A stretch of DNA of 64,000 nucleotides from Tethya wilhelma. Lineage: Eukaryota; Porifera; Demospongiae; Tethyida; Tethyidae. Positions 20,043-30,914 of the stretch are shown here, one piece after another. The number at the start of each line of letters is the position of its first letter. The first letter of the stretch is position 1. The notes beneath the pieces were generated by a model. The model did not search any database. It was not told the origin of the DNA and saw only the letters and a list, made by a program, of their open reading frames with translations. Position numbers and translations under genes: made by a program. The stretch is taken from assembly GCA_964030475.1 (NCBI GenBank), contig CAXIPT010000006.1, forward strand, positions 4,254,619-4,318,618. Direction: 5' to 3'.

Positions 20043-22922
20043 TTAACTAAAGTTCACGCATGTATACCTTCCCATCCAGTATGCTAAAATCAAGTCAAGG
20101 TGTTTCCTTTGAAAGCAACACTCAGGCTTCCCACCCTGCAAACAGTCACACAGCAAAAGTAAAGTCAAAATGGTAGCCTCTTCCCATGCATGCAGGCTCG
20201 ATCTCCTTCACTTCCCCCAAACAAACTGACCTTATAGATATGCCTTTTTTGATAGCCTAGTTCCCAGGCCTTCCCTGCCCCCTTTGTGTATATTATTAGT
20301 TAGGCTTCTAGCTACGTACAACTGCTCTTACCTTCAACAGTGTTGGGTTTCTCTGCCAGAAGAAGGTGGCTGGAGGTCTGTCTCTTATTAGCAGAGCATA
20401 CTTACTGTGGTCCTGGTCATGATGGGGCATATACTGCATGGCCATTGTCATGATAATATGGAAAATTATGTGAAGATTATTTTGTGGACATTACTGCAAG
20501 ACTGATAGAGTGTTTTACCATTGGATTTGTAGACTGATCAACATAATGGTCCCACCAGGTCAGTGCTGAGGGGTAGTCATACAGTCCACCTGTGTCACAC
20601 AAAATTGTGTGTTATATTTTATGATATCACATAATATAACTTATACATTATACCTTGAAGTATTCCTTGAGGTATTTCATAATTGGATGTACCAGGATAA
20701 GCTGAGAGATAAAATGCTGCAAACCTAACCAAATCATATTGCCAGAAAAATCTAGATTTCACACTAAGTATAGCTAAAAGAGTATGCATATGTTTGCCTC
20801 AAACCCAGGCTCTCTCTATTGACCAACGTTAGTGTAAGGTCAAAGAAGGAGAGAGCCTGGGTATGAGGCTATTCATATGTATGTATGTATGTACCCTGGT
20901 TGAAGATGGCTAGCATGACCGAGAATCTCTTCAGTGAACCTGTCCATCAATGCCTTCCTCCTGGTCTTGTCCTCCTCCAGTATAGCCAGCACATACATGC
21001 CCTCCGTGGTCAGCTGGGTGGGGCAGGGGGTGGGATTAGAGTAATTTGCATGTAATTTTACACACTATGTGGTGTGTGTGCCTAGCAACAAGTAGTTGAT
21101 GTGGCAAAGCACATACACACACGCGCACACACAAACACACACCTCGTTGGGGAAGTATGTACTGGTGGTGATAGAACTGAGACCCATGCCAGTTGCATAG
21201 GCCAACACAAAATCACTGTTGTAGGCAGACTCCATGTCCTATATAGTCAAAGCAGAGATAAGAGTTTGAGACACTAATCTCTGATAGTATTGTCATGTGT
21301 ACACATGGCATGGTGGCACCTTGTATTTAGTGGGGTTGACACTCAGAGCCAGTTTTCTCCAATTAGCTGAATGGAGGGGAGTTGGGTTCACAATCTGTAG
21401 TGTGTAATTTTGAAATCAATCTCATGTATTATTGTGAATCAAAATCAAATCAGATACTGTGAATAATTAGTTATAAATAACCTTTTTCTTTGGTGATATC
21501 AACCAGAAATCATCCTTGATCAGAGTGTCTAAGAATTTTAACAACAACCGAACAATCAATATTAATCAACCACACAAATATAACAGGAGCCCCCCCACAG
21601 TCTCTTGAAAATGAAATGCAGTCATTTTAAATTCCTTCAGTACCTGCAATCTTCTCTACAAGGAGCTGCACTTTAGTTCTAACAGTCATGTTGGTAGGGA
21701 GCATACTCCATGTGGTTGCTAGGCCGAATGAAATGCCATGGTACCTACATCATGTGGCACAGTCAAGTTTTATATAATTCATGGCATTATCATTGTATAT
21801 ATACATACATACATACATACATACGTACATACATACATACATACGTACATGTCTCTGGAGGTGTAACCCAGCCACACGTACTCCTCATACGGGGGAACAC
21901 AGAGATAGTGCCTGCAATAATTATTAATGGTTCGTTAACTATACCACATTATTGTCGTGGAATAAGCATAGATTAAGCATAGATTACCTGTTTACCAACC
22001 CGGCTAGTATGCAGACAAGATTTAGAGGTTCATTGTGCATGCATGACAACCATATTGGTGGTATGTAGTCCTGGTCTGTGATTTGAACTCACCCATTTCC
22101 ATAGCCAGTGTAGTAAGCAGCATATGCCAAATCAGTGGCAAGACCCGCAAACCGAGCCTACATTGCAACACACATAATTTCACATTCATTAAAAATAGTG
22201 ACATTGCTATATACACAAAGATCGAGTGACCAAAATGTAACCATTTTTAGACAACCAATTACCCAACTAATGCTATAGGGAGCACGATGATATATAATAT
22301 TATTATGACTCAATAGAATCATCAATTAATATAATGGTTGTGTGTGAATGTGAAAGTTAGCCTCCAACTCACAAGGTAGCCAGGCTTCCCAGTGCAAGAG
22401 GAGAGAAGATCGATGGCTTCCAGTGTCTGCCATATGCTCTCCTAAGGGAATGAATCCCAGTGGCGTGCATCCATCCAGGTTGAGAGATAAAGAACAGTGT
22501 GTTGATTCTATAAATAATTTAGGATGGTTACAGTATTAATTTACCAGTATGGTTCCATTCCTAGTAACGTTATATTCGTGAACCAGAGCAGCTAGATGAA
22601 GACCTGTAAAGTGAAAGAGAAACAAAAATTTTGTCATGTGGATGAGAATAAAATCTTTGGTTGATGTGATAACAGCTCCTGTCAATGTAATAATAATAAT
22701 ATTATGTGAGAGACGGCAATTGAATTAAATTTCAACAGGTTAAATTTAAATATAGTCAATACTAATTATAAGACCACTCCCAAAAACAACACGGTAAACA
22801 AAAACAAACAAACAAACAAACAAAAGACAACAAACTAGTTGCTACGATCAAGCAACACCTGTCCAAGCAGCTCCGTCTCCAACATCATCGTAGAGTAGTG
22901 TCTTTGTTCGATTCTTGTCACT

Positions 22923-22974
<52 letters not shown>

Positions 22975-23408
22975 TGTGTGTGTGTGTGTGTGTGTGACCT
23001 CAACAATCATAACTTCGTGGTATAATACACTGGACTGAGTAATTAACTGCAGCTGGTACAAACCTGCTTGGTGGTAAGGATAGTTGAACTTTTCTGCTAT
23101 CATTTCAAACTCTCTAACATTCTCGTAGAGATAGCCACTCTGATTGGTCGACAGTTGAGGCCACTTTTGATCAGAGCTCAGATTACCATAAATGACAGCT
23201 TCCAACCACCTCTCTTGTTCAGAGCTTAAACCTGAAAATCAAAATTTGCCCAAAAGTTTTTCATGTGTATTGCAATTGTGTATGATTGCCACACCCCCTA
23301 TTCAAAACAGCTGCTTCTTATATACTTGCCTTGAATGCCATATCCCACATCAATGAAGCTGTACAGCATGAATACTACTAGCAACACAATAGTAGGCCAT
23401 GGATGCAT
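20043..23408 (-). CDS. secreted alpha/alpha-toroid-like protein, 16 exons
   Basis: Unassigned secreted protein of about 451 aa. Exons (minus order): 23330-23408, 23048-23231, 22859-22920, 22545-22603, 22373-22441, 22093-22157, 21849-21911, 21644-21744, 21482-21528, 21320-21394, 21143-21238, 20895-21014, 20654-20724, 20519-20589, 20332-20433, 20043-20135. The signal peptide is MHPWPTIVLLVVFMLYSFID. Motifs include DDVGDGAAWTGLHLAALVHE, CTGKPGYLARFA, YVWLGYTSRDMYHGISFGLA and the ending LDLILAYWMGRY. The DG-x-x-WTG, TG-x-PG-x-LAR and YWMGRY pattern recalls bacterial helical-toroid, possibly carbohydrate-active, proteins; that is from memory of pattern. Oddities: exon 1 has a GC donor, and exon 12 has one extra G. 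Confidence 0.75.
20796..20870. mobile_element. TAGCCTC/GAGGCTA foldback element
   Basis: Left arm GCCTCAAACCCAGGCTCTCT pairs with right arm GAGAGCCTGGGTATGAGGC around a GTGTAAGGTCAAAG core. It is in an intron of the secreted-protein gene. Confidence 0.65.
22923..22995. repeat. (GA)n-(GT)n compound microsatellite
   Basis: About 25 GA units followed by about 12 GT units, abutting the acceptor of exon 3 of the minus-strand secreted-protein gene. Confidence 0.9.
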
Positions 23409-25363
23409 TTCCTCCTCGTAGGATTTGCTTCAAAACAAACAGAAACTTGACTCTCCTCTTCAGTGTCTTTGCAGGGCCAAATGACGCGCGCGCGCGGAAA
23501 TGTTTAATACGCGCAAGAAAAGTTTAGGTGGCCACGTGGCCAATCTACTGAGCATGCGTAGTATATAGTCTGATACAAAACGCTGCAACCCTGTCCCAAA
23601 TTTCAGTTCTCTCTCAATTCTCAAATTTCTCGACTGTGTTTCAGCTGTTCCGTCCATCCACGATGCGTTGCGTCTACTCATAGATAATTACTAGTGACGT
23701 GCTGGTTACAATGTCAGGGAGTCGGCAGCTATAGGACTACCCTCCCTCCAGGCTCTGCAAAAAACAACTTCAACAGTGAAACTTTGAGTATTGGGCATGA
23801 GAGAACTCCACTAAAAAAAAAAAAAAAAAAAAAATTANTAGACTACCACTTTTCAGCCTACTAGCCTAACCAGATATAGCCCTGCAGAAGTAGGTGCTAC
23901 AACTGTTGCCAACTGTTAGACCTAGGCAAGTTGGCTAAGAGACAAAATTAAGTTTATATTGTTTTAGTGCAATGATATGCAGCATGTGGTTGAGTTTATG
24001 GAATGTTTCTGTCCTCAAAAAATAGTTCAAGTTTGTTTGTCTTTATTTCATTTTTGCAGGAAAGCTAGATCCACGAGGATTTGAGCAAGAAGTGTTCTCA
24101 GTACGCCTTAAAAACATGTGTTTGAAGACCTGATAATATGCAGTAAAGTCATCACTGAAGGTCTTGTGTGGACAAGCACAGTTGGACAATACTCCTCGTG
24201 CACCAGTGGCCATGTAAAAGGATGCAGTGTCCATGTGTAGTGAGTTCACAAAGAGCGTGATATGCCATGTGTAGCTTTATATAGTAGGTTACTCTCAGGC
24301 TGTGTGCCTGCAGCTGGGATTGCAGAAATGTGCTGTTATGTAAACTGATATGAGAAGTAGGAGGGAACATTTTCCTCCTGTAGTCTTAATTAATTTTAGT
24401 GGTCACTAAAATAAGTCTCCATTCACTATGTGGTGCTTTACAGTGCTGTTGTGTATGCAATTCTTTCTTAATTGTTTGGTCTTGTTGCTTTTGGGCTATG
24501 GCTCTGGCAATCTTGCTTTGACTTCTTGTCTTGTCTTTCCTGATTGGCTTTTGATGTAGTTGCATTTGCTAGTATAGTTGTTATGTTTAAATTGAGTAAT
24601 ACCGTAAATCCAGAAATTTGCGTGTGTTACAATATTCACGTTTTATTTTTCCGCGTCATCTATTTTTTGCGGTGTACTGAAAGAAATATTATACATAGGA
24701 ATGGATCGTTTGTATTAATTATTTAATTTTTGTGCTTTCATTTTTCGTGGTATCCTCAAACTGCGAAATATAAACGACAACGAAATTTTCCGCATTTACA
24801 GTATTCACAGCTGGGAAAATTTTCCCACAGCTCAGTGGATCCGTGTTACGTTAAATTTTGTTCACTTCTACAATGCATTTGTACTGCTCAAAGCAGGGTC
24901 TCCTTGAGATACGTCTGACTATATCACACTAGCATTAATATTCATTTTGCTACTCAAAAAGCAGAGCAGGGCTTCATCATGTATAATAGTGCTATTGTGT
25001 TTTGAATTGATACTCCCGATTATTCATGAGTCACTATGTATGAGACTGCCCAAGATATACTAGCAAGGGCTGGTTCTGAATATAGATCCACCCAGCCTCT
25101 CCATCAAAACATGATGCTAATATATTTGATACTACAGCAGTATAACCTTCTTGCAGCTATAGCTTTGGTTGTATACTCACAAAACTTCGATCATGGCCAA
25201 TAATTATTATATATTGCTGCAATATATAATTATAAGAAACTTCTTCAGGGGTCCTACTTCTCCAGAGTCCTCCTAGCTTCCTTTAGTCAAGAGTAAATAT
25301 GGAGAACCAATATAGCTGCAGTTTTATTCCTATATAAAGTGTAAATATACACTCTAAACTTAC
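23409..25363. other. intergenic with one MITE; 5' flank of the secreted-protein gene
   Basis: CG-rich GACGCGCGCGCGCGG at 23485-23499 just upstream of the minus-strand gene may be its promoter core. An A-run with one N lies at 23813-23839. A CCGTAAAT-type MITE is at 24600-24802. No exon is convincing elsewhere; the 3' exons of zinc-finger copy B are not found here. Confidence 0.4.
24600..24802. mobile_element. CCGTAAATCC-type MITE
   Basis: Left end TACCGTAAATCCAGAAATTT and right end CGAAATTTTCCGCATTTAC plus AGTA, with internal GCGAAATATAAACG-like inverted motifs. Same architecture as the CCGTATAGC elements. Confidence 0.6.
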
Positions 25364-26315
25364 TCTCCAGAGGGAAGAGGGCCCTCGGCAGTCTCTCCAC
25401 ACGATTAGGGGTGTTGTACTCTTGGACACCAGGTGGAGGAACTCTTTGGCGGACTGTATAATAATGTAAAAAGTGTATAATAGATCTGATAACATAATGT
25501 ATGGTGAGATATTGGTGACATGATATGGCACATGTAGATAAGCCTGACAAGCAGTGAAAGTTTTTAACATTTGATGGACATTTCAGTCTCAGGGACCTTC
25601 TTCAGCATTTCCTCAAATTATAAAAAAAAGTTTTTTGCTTTGTCAAGCTCAAGAATAATGAAGAATTCTATCTGCATTCAACAACGTAGCAACGAGTCTC
25701 TACAACATGACGATGTCATGATACAGGAAAACACGCATGCTTGCAGGCAGGTAGAAACTTACAGTGCTTTTTCTTGATGTGGTTAAAATAATTGTCAGCT
25801 CCGGGTCGTTTATTAGCAACGCTATTTATTTTGTACGAAAGTACAAACTGTTTCTGAGGCTGCAGTTAATAAAAACACATGATGATAGATCAATATAGAT
25901 TACACTGTGTATAGGTGACTCATGTACAAAATGTTTCATGGACGTAGCTACAAGAATTCAAATTATAACTTGAGCAACTGACTCAGAGCCTCTGACAAAT
26001 GAGCAATACTGACATGCACAGACTTGTTTGTGGCATCCACTGAAACAAACTATAATATGCTAATAAACTTACGTCTCTCGGGGGACATGCCGGGCATTTG
26101 AACTCCAGTGTGGGGTCAAAACTCCTTGTGTTTTTGGTACCCCAAAGTCGACCAATTTCTCTGCGACCAAACTGCAAGAAAATCAGTAATACAAACGATA
26201 GGATAGTAGCTATAGTAACTGTTATGAGTGTTTATACGTACTATAATATATATAATTATTCTACACGCAGAGTCGGGCACATAAAATGTTGAGGTAACCA
26301 ACTTACTGAAGGCAT
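25364..26315 (-). CDS. zinc-finger family gene, copy B (best preserved, 5' exons)
   Basis: Exons on the minus strand: 26307-26315 (MPS), 26073-26171 (33 codons, FGRREIGRLWGTKN...KCPACPPRD), 25763-25859 (PQKQFVLSYKIN...NYFNHIKKKH), 25364-25453 (RQRVPPPGVQEYNTPNRVER). Phases close (0, 0, 1) with GTAAGT-type donors. Cys-x2-Cys in one exon and His-x4-His in the next, about 37 residues apart, could form a C2H2/BED-like finger. The family is not recognised. Downstream coiled-coil exons known from copies A and D are not seen before 24 kb, so this copy may be truncated at its 3' end. Confidence 0.6.
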
Positions 26316-26619
26316 GGTTTCTCAGAATCTCTAGACCGAGTGACTAATTCAATTCTTCACAAAGGCACACCTGCTTACTAACTTTCTTGAAAGCGATTCG
26401 AACTCTCTACGCACTTTCTGACAGCTGATAATTATTTATGCAAGCAAAACGCTATAGCCAGTCAAAAAAGGTTTCTTTCACATTGTTAAACACGATGCCT
26501 CTCTGCCCTGCAACCCCTCTAAAGGTTTCTTCACACTCACTCTTATCAGTACACAACAATACAAAACCTATAGCCAGTCACTAGCAATAAAAATTATAAA
26601 GTGTAAGCATAAAACTTAC

Positions 26620-27482
26620 TCTCCAGAGGGAAGAGGGCCCTTGGCAGTCTCTCCACACGATTAGGGGTGTTGTACTCTTGGACACCAGGTGGAGGAACTC
26701 TTTGGTGTACTACATGATAATGTTAGAAGTATATAATTATAGTTCGGATAGCATAATGTATGGTGAGATATTGGTGACATGATGGTTCAGATTCTATTAT
26801 GTCATGATACACAGAAAATTCTCATGCATGCAGGCAGGCAGGCAATAACTTGCAGTGTTTCTTCTTTAGATGATTAAAGTAATTATGTCCTTCCGGCCGT
26901 TTGTTTGCCACACTATTGATTTTGTAGACAAGCACAAAACGTTCAGGCTGCAGTTTATAAAGAAAATAGATCTAGAGTGCACTATGCAGGTGACTCATGT
27001 ACAGAGTGTTTTATGGACGTAGCTACAAGAATTCAAATTGCGGGCTTTTGCTCCATGGTTGGTGCAGATTCAGGAATCTGTTTTTGATTACCTATAATTT
27101 AAGTATATTAGTAGGCAATAGCAAAGCAAGTAGCAAAATGATAGTAATATTGATTATAACTGAATTCATGCAGGCTTTGGCAATTCCCTATTGTAGCAAT
27201 ACAAACAGAAACTCCGAGAAGAGGACAGCCTCTCTACAAAGGACAAACTAGCCAATTTTATGTTGTTCCCCAAAATTAATGTCCTTTGTTTGGAGGTTTT
27301 ACTGTACTTGTTATTAGGTAGTGCTGATCGAAACTTTTAGAACCGAATTAACTGCTACAATAATTTTGAACTTACTTTGAGAATGTTACGATCTCTTCAT
27401 CTTCTGCAGGTTCTGTTAAAAAAACCGCCTCCCACCTCTTGCCTTTGGCCGGCTGAACTGCCAGCAGCATTTTAGGGTTCAT
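26620..27482 (-). CDS. zinc-finger family gene, copy C (rearranged)
   Basis: Minus-strand exons: 27376-27482 (MNPKMLLAVQPAK...), 26854-26947 (PERFVLVYKINS...NYFNHLKKKH) and 26620-26709 (HQRVPPPGVQEYNTPNRVER). The exon holding the CPAC cysteines is missing: homology to copy B stops near 27045 and continues into the MNPKM exon block, which is also found at 6524. The His exon ends in a GC donor (GCAAGT). Whether the MNPKM exon is spliced to the His exon is unknown; phases 2 and 0 do not fit directly. Probably a recombinant copy. Confidence 0.45.
27125..27305. mobile_element. Tigger/pogo-type MITE end (copy 2)
   Basis: Same sequence as 6290-6453 with minor differences, ending GGAGGTTTTACTGTA. 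It sits at the same place relative to the MNPKM exon, so it was carried by the segmental duplication. Confidence 0.55.
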
Positions 27483-28047
27483 TTTTAAAAAGATGGCAAT
27501 TGAATGGTGCTACAGGAAAAGATAAAACAAGCAGTTCAACTTTGTTGGTGTGTGTATACATGTATACATACATACATACATGGTGTGTGTATACATTATA
27601 GTACTATAGTTACACACCCCAATAAACTTTTTGCGCCACAGAAATTAACTTGGAGCTATATGGTACTATTGAATGTCACCATGCAATAGGTTTATTTAGC
27701 TCTTAGAAAATTCATGAGTATTAATAGCTAGGCGTTACTATATTGGGCAGTTAAAAATTTTATATTTTTTTACAAACAACAGGCTGCTTTTATTAGAATT
27801 TTACGTAACTTGGCCAAAATAATCATCCATCCATTCTGGGGGGGCTAAGGTCTGAAACAAGAAGCTTGAGGTTTTAATATAATTATAATAGTTTTACACT
27901 TTACAAAATGCATGCAATATAGCTGGTCATCTCTTCATCTTTAGATCCGGACAAATCAATTTGTGATGTTTTTTTGGCTTCCAAACTACTACTCTCTATA
28001 AACTTGAGAAAAAATTCTCATTATATGCATGAAGGCAGAAACTTACA

Positions 28048-29917
28048 GTGCTTCTTCTTCATATATGGTTGAAGTAATTTTCACCCTCAGGCCGTTTCTC
28101 AGTAATACTGTTTATTTCGTATGTAAGTACAAATTGTTTCTGAGGCTGCAGTTTATAAACATAATTATGATGACAGATCAATGTAAAGTGCGTTGTGCAA
28201 GCGACTCACGTACAAAATGTTTTATGGACGTAGCTATTATAACTTGAGCAACTGATTCAGAGCCTCTGACAATGAACACTATTGACATGCATGTTTCTGG
28301 CATGCACTGTAACACAATATGTTAATAAACTTGCGTTTTTTGGGGAACAAGTGGGACATACAAATAGTCCCTGGTATTCTTTGAACCCCACAACCTTTCT
28401 ATTTCTCTGCGACTAAACTGCAAGAACGTCAGTACGTAATGATAGTAGCTAGTAACTGTTATGAGTGTTTGTACGTACTATATATTCTACACTTGGATGC
28501 ATAAAATGTCATGAATCAACCAACTCACTGAAGGCATGGTGAGGTCTAAAAACTGACTCCGGGATGGAGGGTGGTTCAAACTGTGACTACCTTCAACGCC
28601 GGGTTATTAGTAAGTTGTATTCTGGGTGACTGATTTTTTCTTTACGAATGTTGAACAGGGAGCACAGCTGCTTAATGAACTGGCCACTCCGCACTTTCTG
28701 ACAGTGATCGATCGATTCTTTCTTGAAAGCAGATGTGCAAAATATCAACAGTATCACTTCTCAGCTGTTGTATCACTGACTGGTCCTCTTTTCTCGTGGC
28801 CGCCCACCACAGACTCTCCTGTCATCTCACTGGAACTCAACTCTGTCTCCTTCGCAACTCCACTAATAGCAGAAAATTGCCTGGTGTTAAGAGTGTGCAT
28901 CGAGTATTGTTCTAGAAGAATTCGCTATATCCACTAACAGTAGTGCCAATACAAACACAGTACAATGGTCCCATTCACGTAAAGTTCTAGAAAATTTAGT
29001 TAGCATGTAATTTACGTACATTTCCATCAGTTTTGATCATTATTATAAAAGGAAGATTCCCAACAAACAGAGTTGCAGAGGCCTTATGTCTGTCGTCAGC
29101 AAATCGTAGTGATATTGAGAACCCATCTAAAGTACTTCTCACAGAGATAATTGCTCCCAACTTCTTCCCTGTTCTCATCTCCTTGTTTAGGAAATGTCAC
29201 GAATTACGTGGACTACACTGTGCTGAGATGAATTAGCTGATACCGTCACATCATCATTCTTGCTCATTATTGTAATTTTATTATACTGGCCACAATATTA
29301 ATTTCTACCTTAGCATTGTCAAAATGATCGATGTTTTGAAAGGCTTACAGCATTTTAATGAGTAGCTAGCTATAATTAAAATTTCACTTACAGATTGAGA
29401 CGCCTGAGACTCCTCCACCAGAGGAGAGGTGTTTTGAAGCTTGCGGTCGATCTGTGGAAACCACATGCTCTTGAGTTCTTATACACAGTAACACAGATAA
29501 TGTCTATCTGTTGAGAAACTATATATTCAGCTATTGTCTATGGTGGGTTGAGAGAGGCCTTTTCCAGTACTAGTGTTGCTGAGCTGTAAGGACAGATTTA
29601 ATTTCTAATACTTACCAAATTCTCAAGCTTCTTGCATTCCGTGCTCAACCAAATTGTAAGGAATTCCGTTGAGTCCCGGATTATCTTCTCAACCTGTGGA
29701 AATAAGAAATGATCAAATAATTTTAAACACATTACACTGTTTTAATATTATGCACAAAAATCAATACTTTGAAAGGCCTTGTATACAGTATACGATTGTA
29801 TATTTGAACTGGAATGTGGGTACACTGTAGAATATCTAATTACTAATCTAGAATACTTACAGCCCCCTCAAGTTTCTTATCAAATTCCCTCATTTTTTCT
29901 TCCATCTTCCTGTCAAT
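28048..29917 (-). pseudogene. zinc-finger family gene, copy D (decayed, partly inverted)
   Basis: Minus-strand exons: 28529-28537 (MPS), 28335-28417 (FSRREIERLWGSKNTRDY then frameshift before the CPTC cysteines), about 28048-28150 (FVLTYEINSITEKRPEG...NYFNHI then stop). Coiled-coil exons lie at 29616-29693 (VEKIIRDSTEF...KLENL) and 29861-29917 (IDRKMEEKMREFDKKLEGA, whose acceptor has decayed from AG to GG). They lie upstream (higher coordinates) of exon 1 instead of downstream, so order is scrambled. A block like the IEKSEAPS exon occurs at 29397-29453 on the plus strand, inverted relative to its neighbours. Confidence 0.6.
28626..29236 (+). other. unassigned open stretches between fragments of copy D
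   Basis: Two plus-strand open stretches, 28626-28937 (103 codons, includes NELATPHFLTVIDRFFLES) and 29033-29236 (includes NRVAEALCLSSANRSDI). They overlap the region where copy D is rearranged. The first might be an exon, but no splice context is compelling. No homology recognised. Confidence 0.2.
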
Positions 29918-30463
29918 CCGTGAAAATATTGTGTACTTGATAGGTGTGTCCATAATGAATTAAATTAAAATTATAGTGTCATATAACATGCAGTAGACTG
30001 ATCGTGGCTTTCCACTGGTTTCTCTCACATGGCTCTTTGCACTCCTTTGAAGTACGACAGATTCAGGAACCTGTTTGTATTTACCTGTAATGTACATTAG
30101 TAGGCAATCATATGGAGAAGTTCTAGCTATATATGACATTGTCATGCTGTAATAAACTTGCTTCTTCAGGATGAGTCTTCTTATAGATATGTAAACTATG
30201 GATATTATAGCTCTTATCTATGCGTAAACTTATGTATTCTGCTGAGGAGGGTTGAATGCTTGAAATCCTCAGCCTACGCAAAGCGCTTAGCAACAGTTTA
30301 TCATCAGAATTTGATTTCAATTCTTGCTGAGATTCAAGACTAAATAATTACTAACAAATCGTTGCGCTTGCATAGGAATATCATGTGATAGGTGATACGG
30401 TCACATGACATTAAGTAGCTCACTCCTTGAAATTTTTCCATGGCACATGGGAGACCATATCCC

Positions 30464-30700
30464 TCCCAATCTCTCACGGGGGGCATACCCCTCACTATAG
30501 GCAATCTCACACAGGGGGCATACCCCTCACTATATAGACAATTTCACACAGGGGGCATCTACCCCTCACTATAGGCAATCTCACACAGGGGGCATCTACC
30601 CCTCACTATAGGCAATCTCACACAGGGGGCATACCCCTCACTATATAGGCAATCTCACAGGGGGCATCCCCTCATAGGCAATATCACACAGGGGGCCCCC
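30464..30700. repeat. minisatellite, ~36-38-bp unit, about 7 copies
   Basis: Units read roughly CTCACACAGGGGGCATACCC then CTCACTATAGGCAAT, with small length variants. The array is flanked by ~60-bp direct repeats (near 30376-30430 and 30800-30860) sharing ATATCATGTGATA and CACATGACATT. No gene seen in 29918-30914. Confidence 0.85.
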
Positions 30701-30914
30701 TCGTATCCTTCACTGTTGGTGGTCAGAGAGTGAGGTCATAGAAACTAATCACTAACAAATCTTTGCACTCTCTGGATCAAGTCACGTGAATTTGATCACA
30801 GGAATATCATGTGATACTGTCACATGACATTGTTATGATTATGTAGCTTGCTCCTTAAGCACATGTTTTGATTATTAATTTTACCTCGTCAACGTAATTA
30901 TGCAATTAATAATC

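Noticed and set aside
25283..25570. Frame reading EFLHLVSKSTTPLIVWRDC for copy B exon 4
   Set aside because: Phase from the His exon (one base left over) selects the other frame, VPPPGVQEYNTPNRVER, which is also the one kept in copy C.
30464..30700. CRISPR-like array
   Set aside because: The units are contiguous with no unique spacers, and the DNA is nuclear metazoan.
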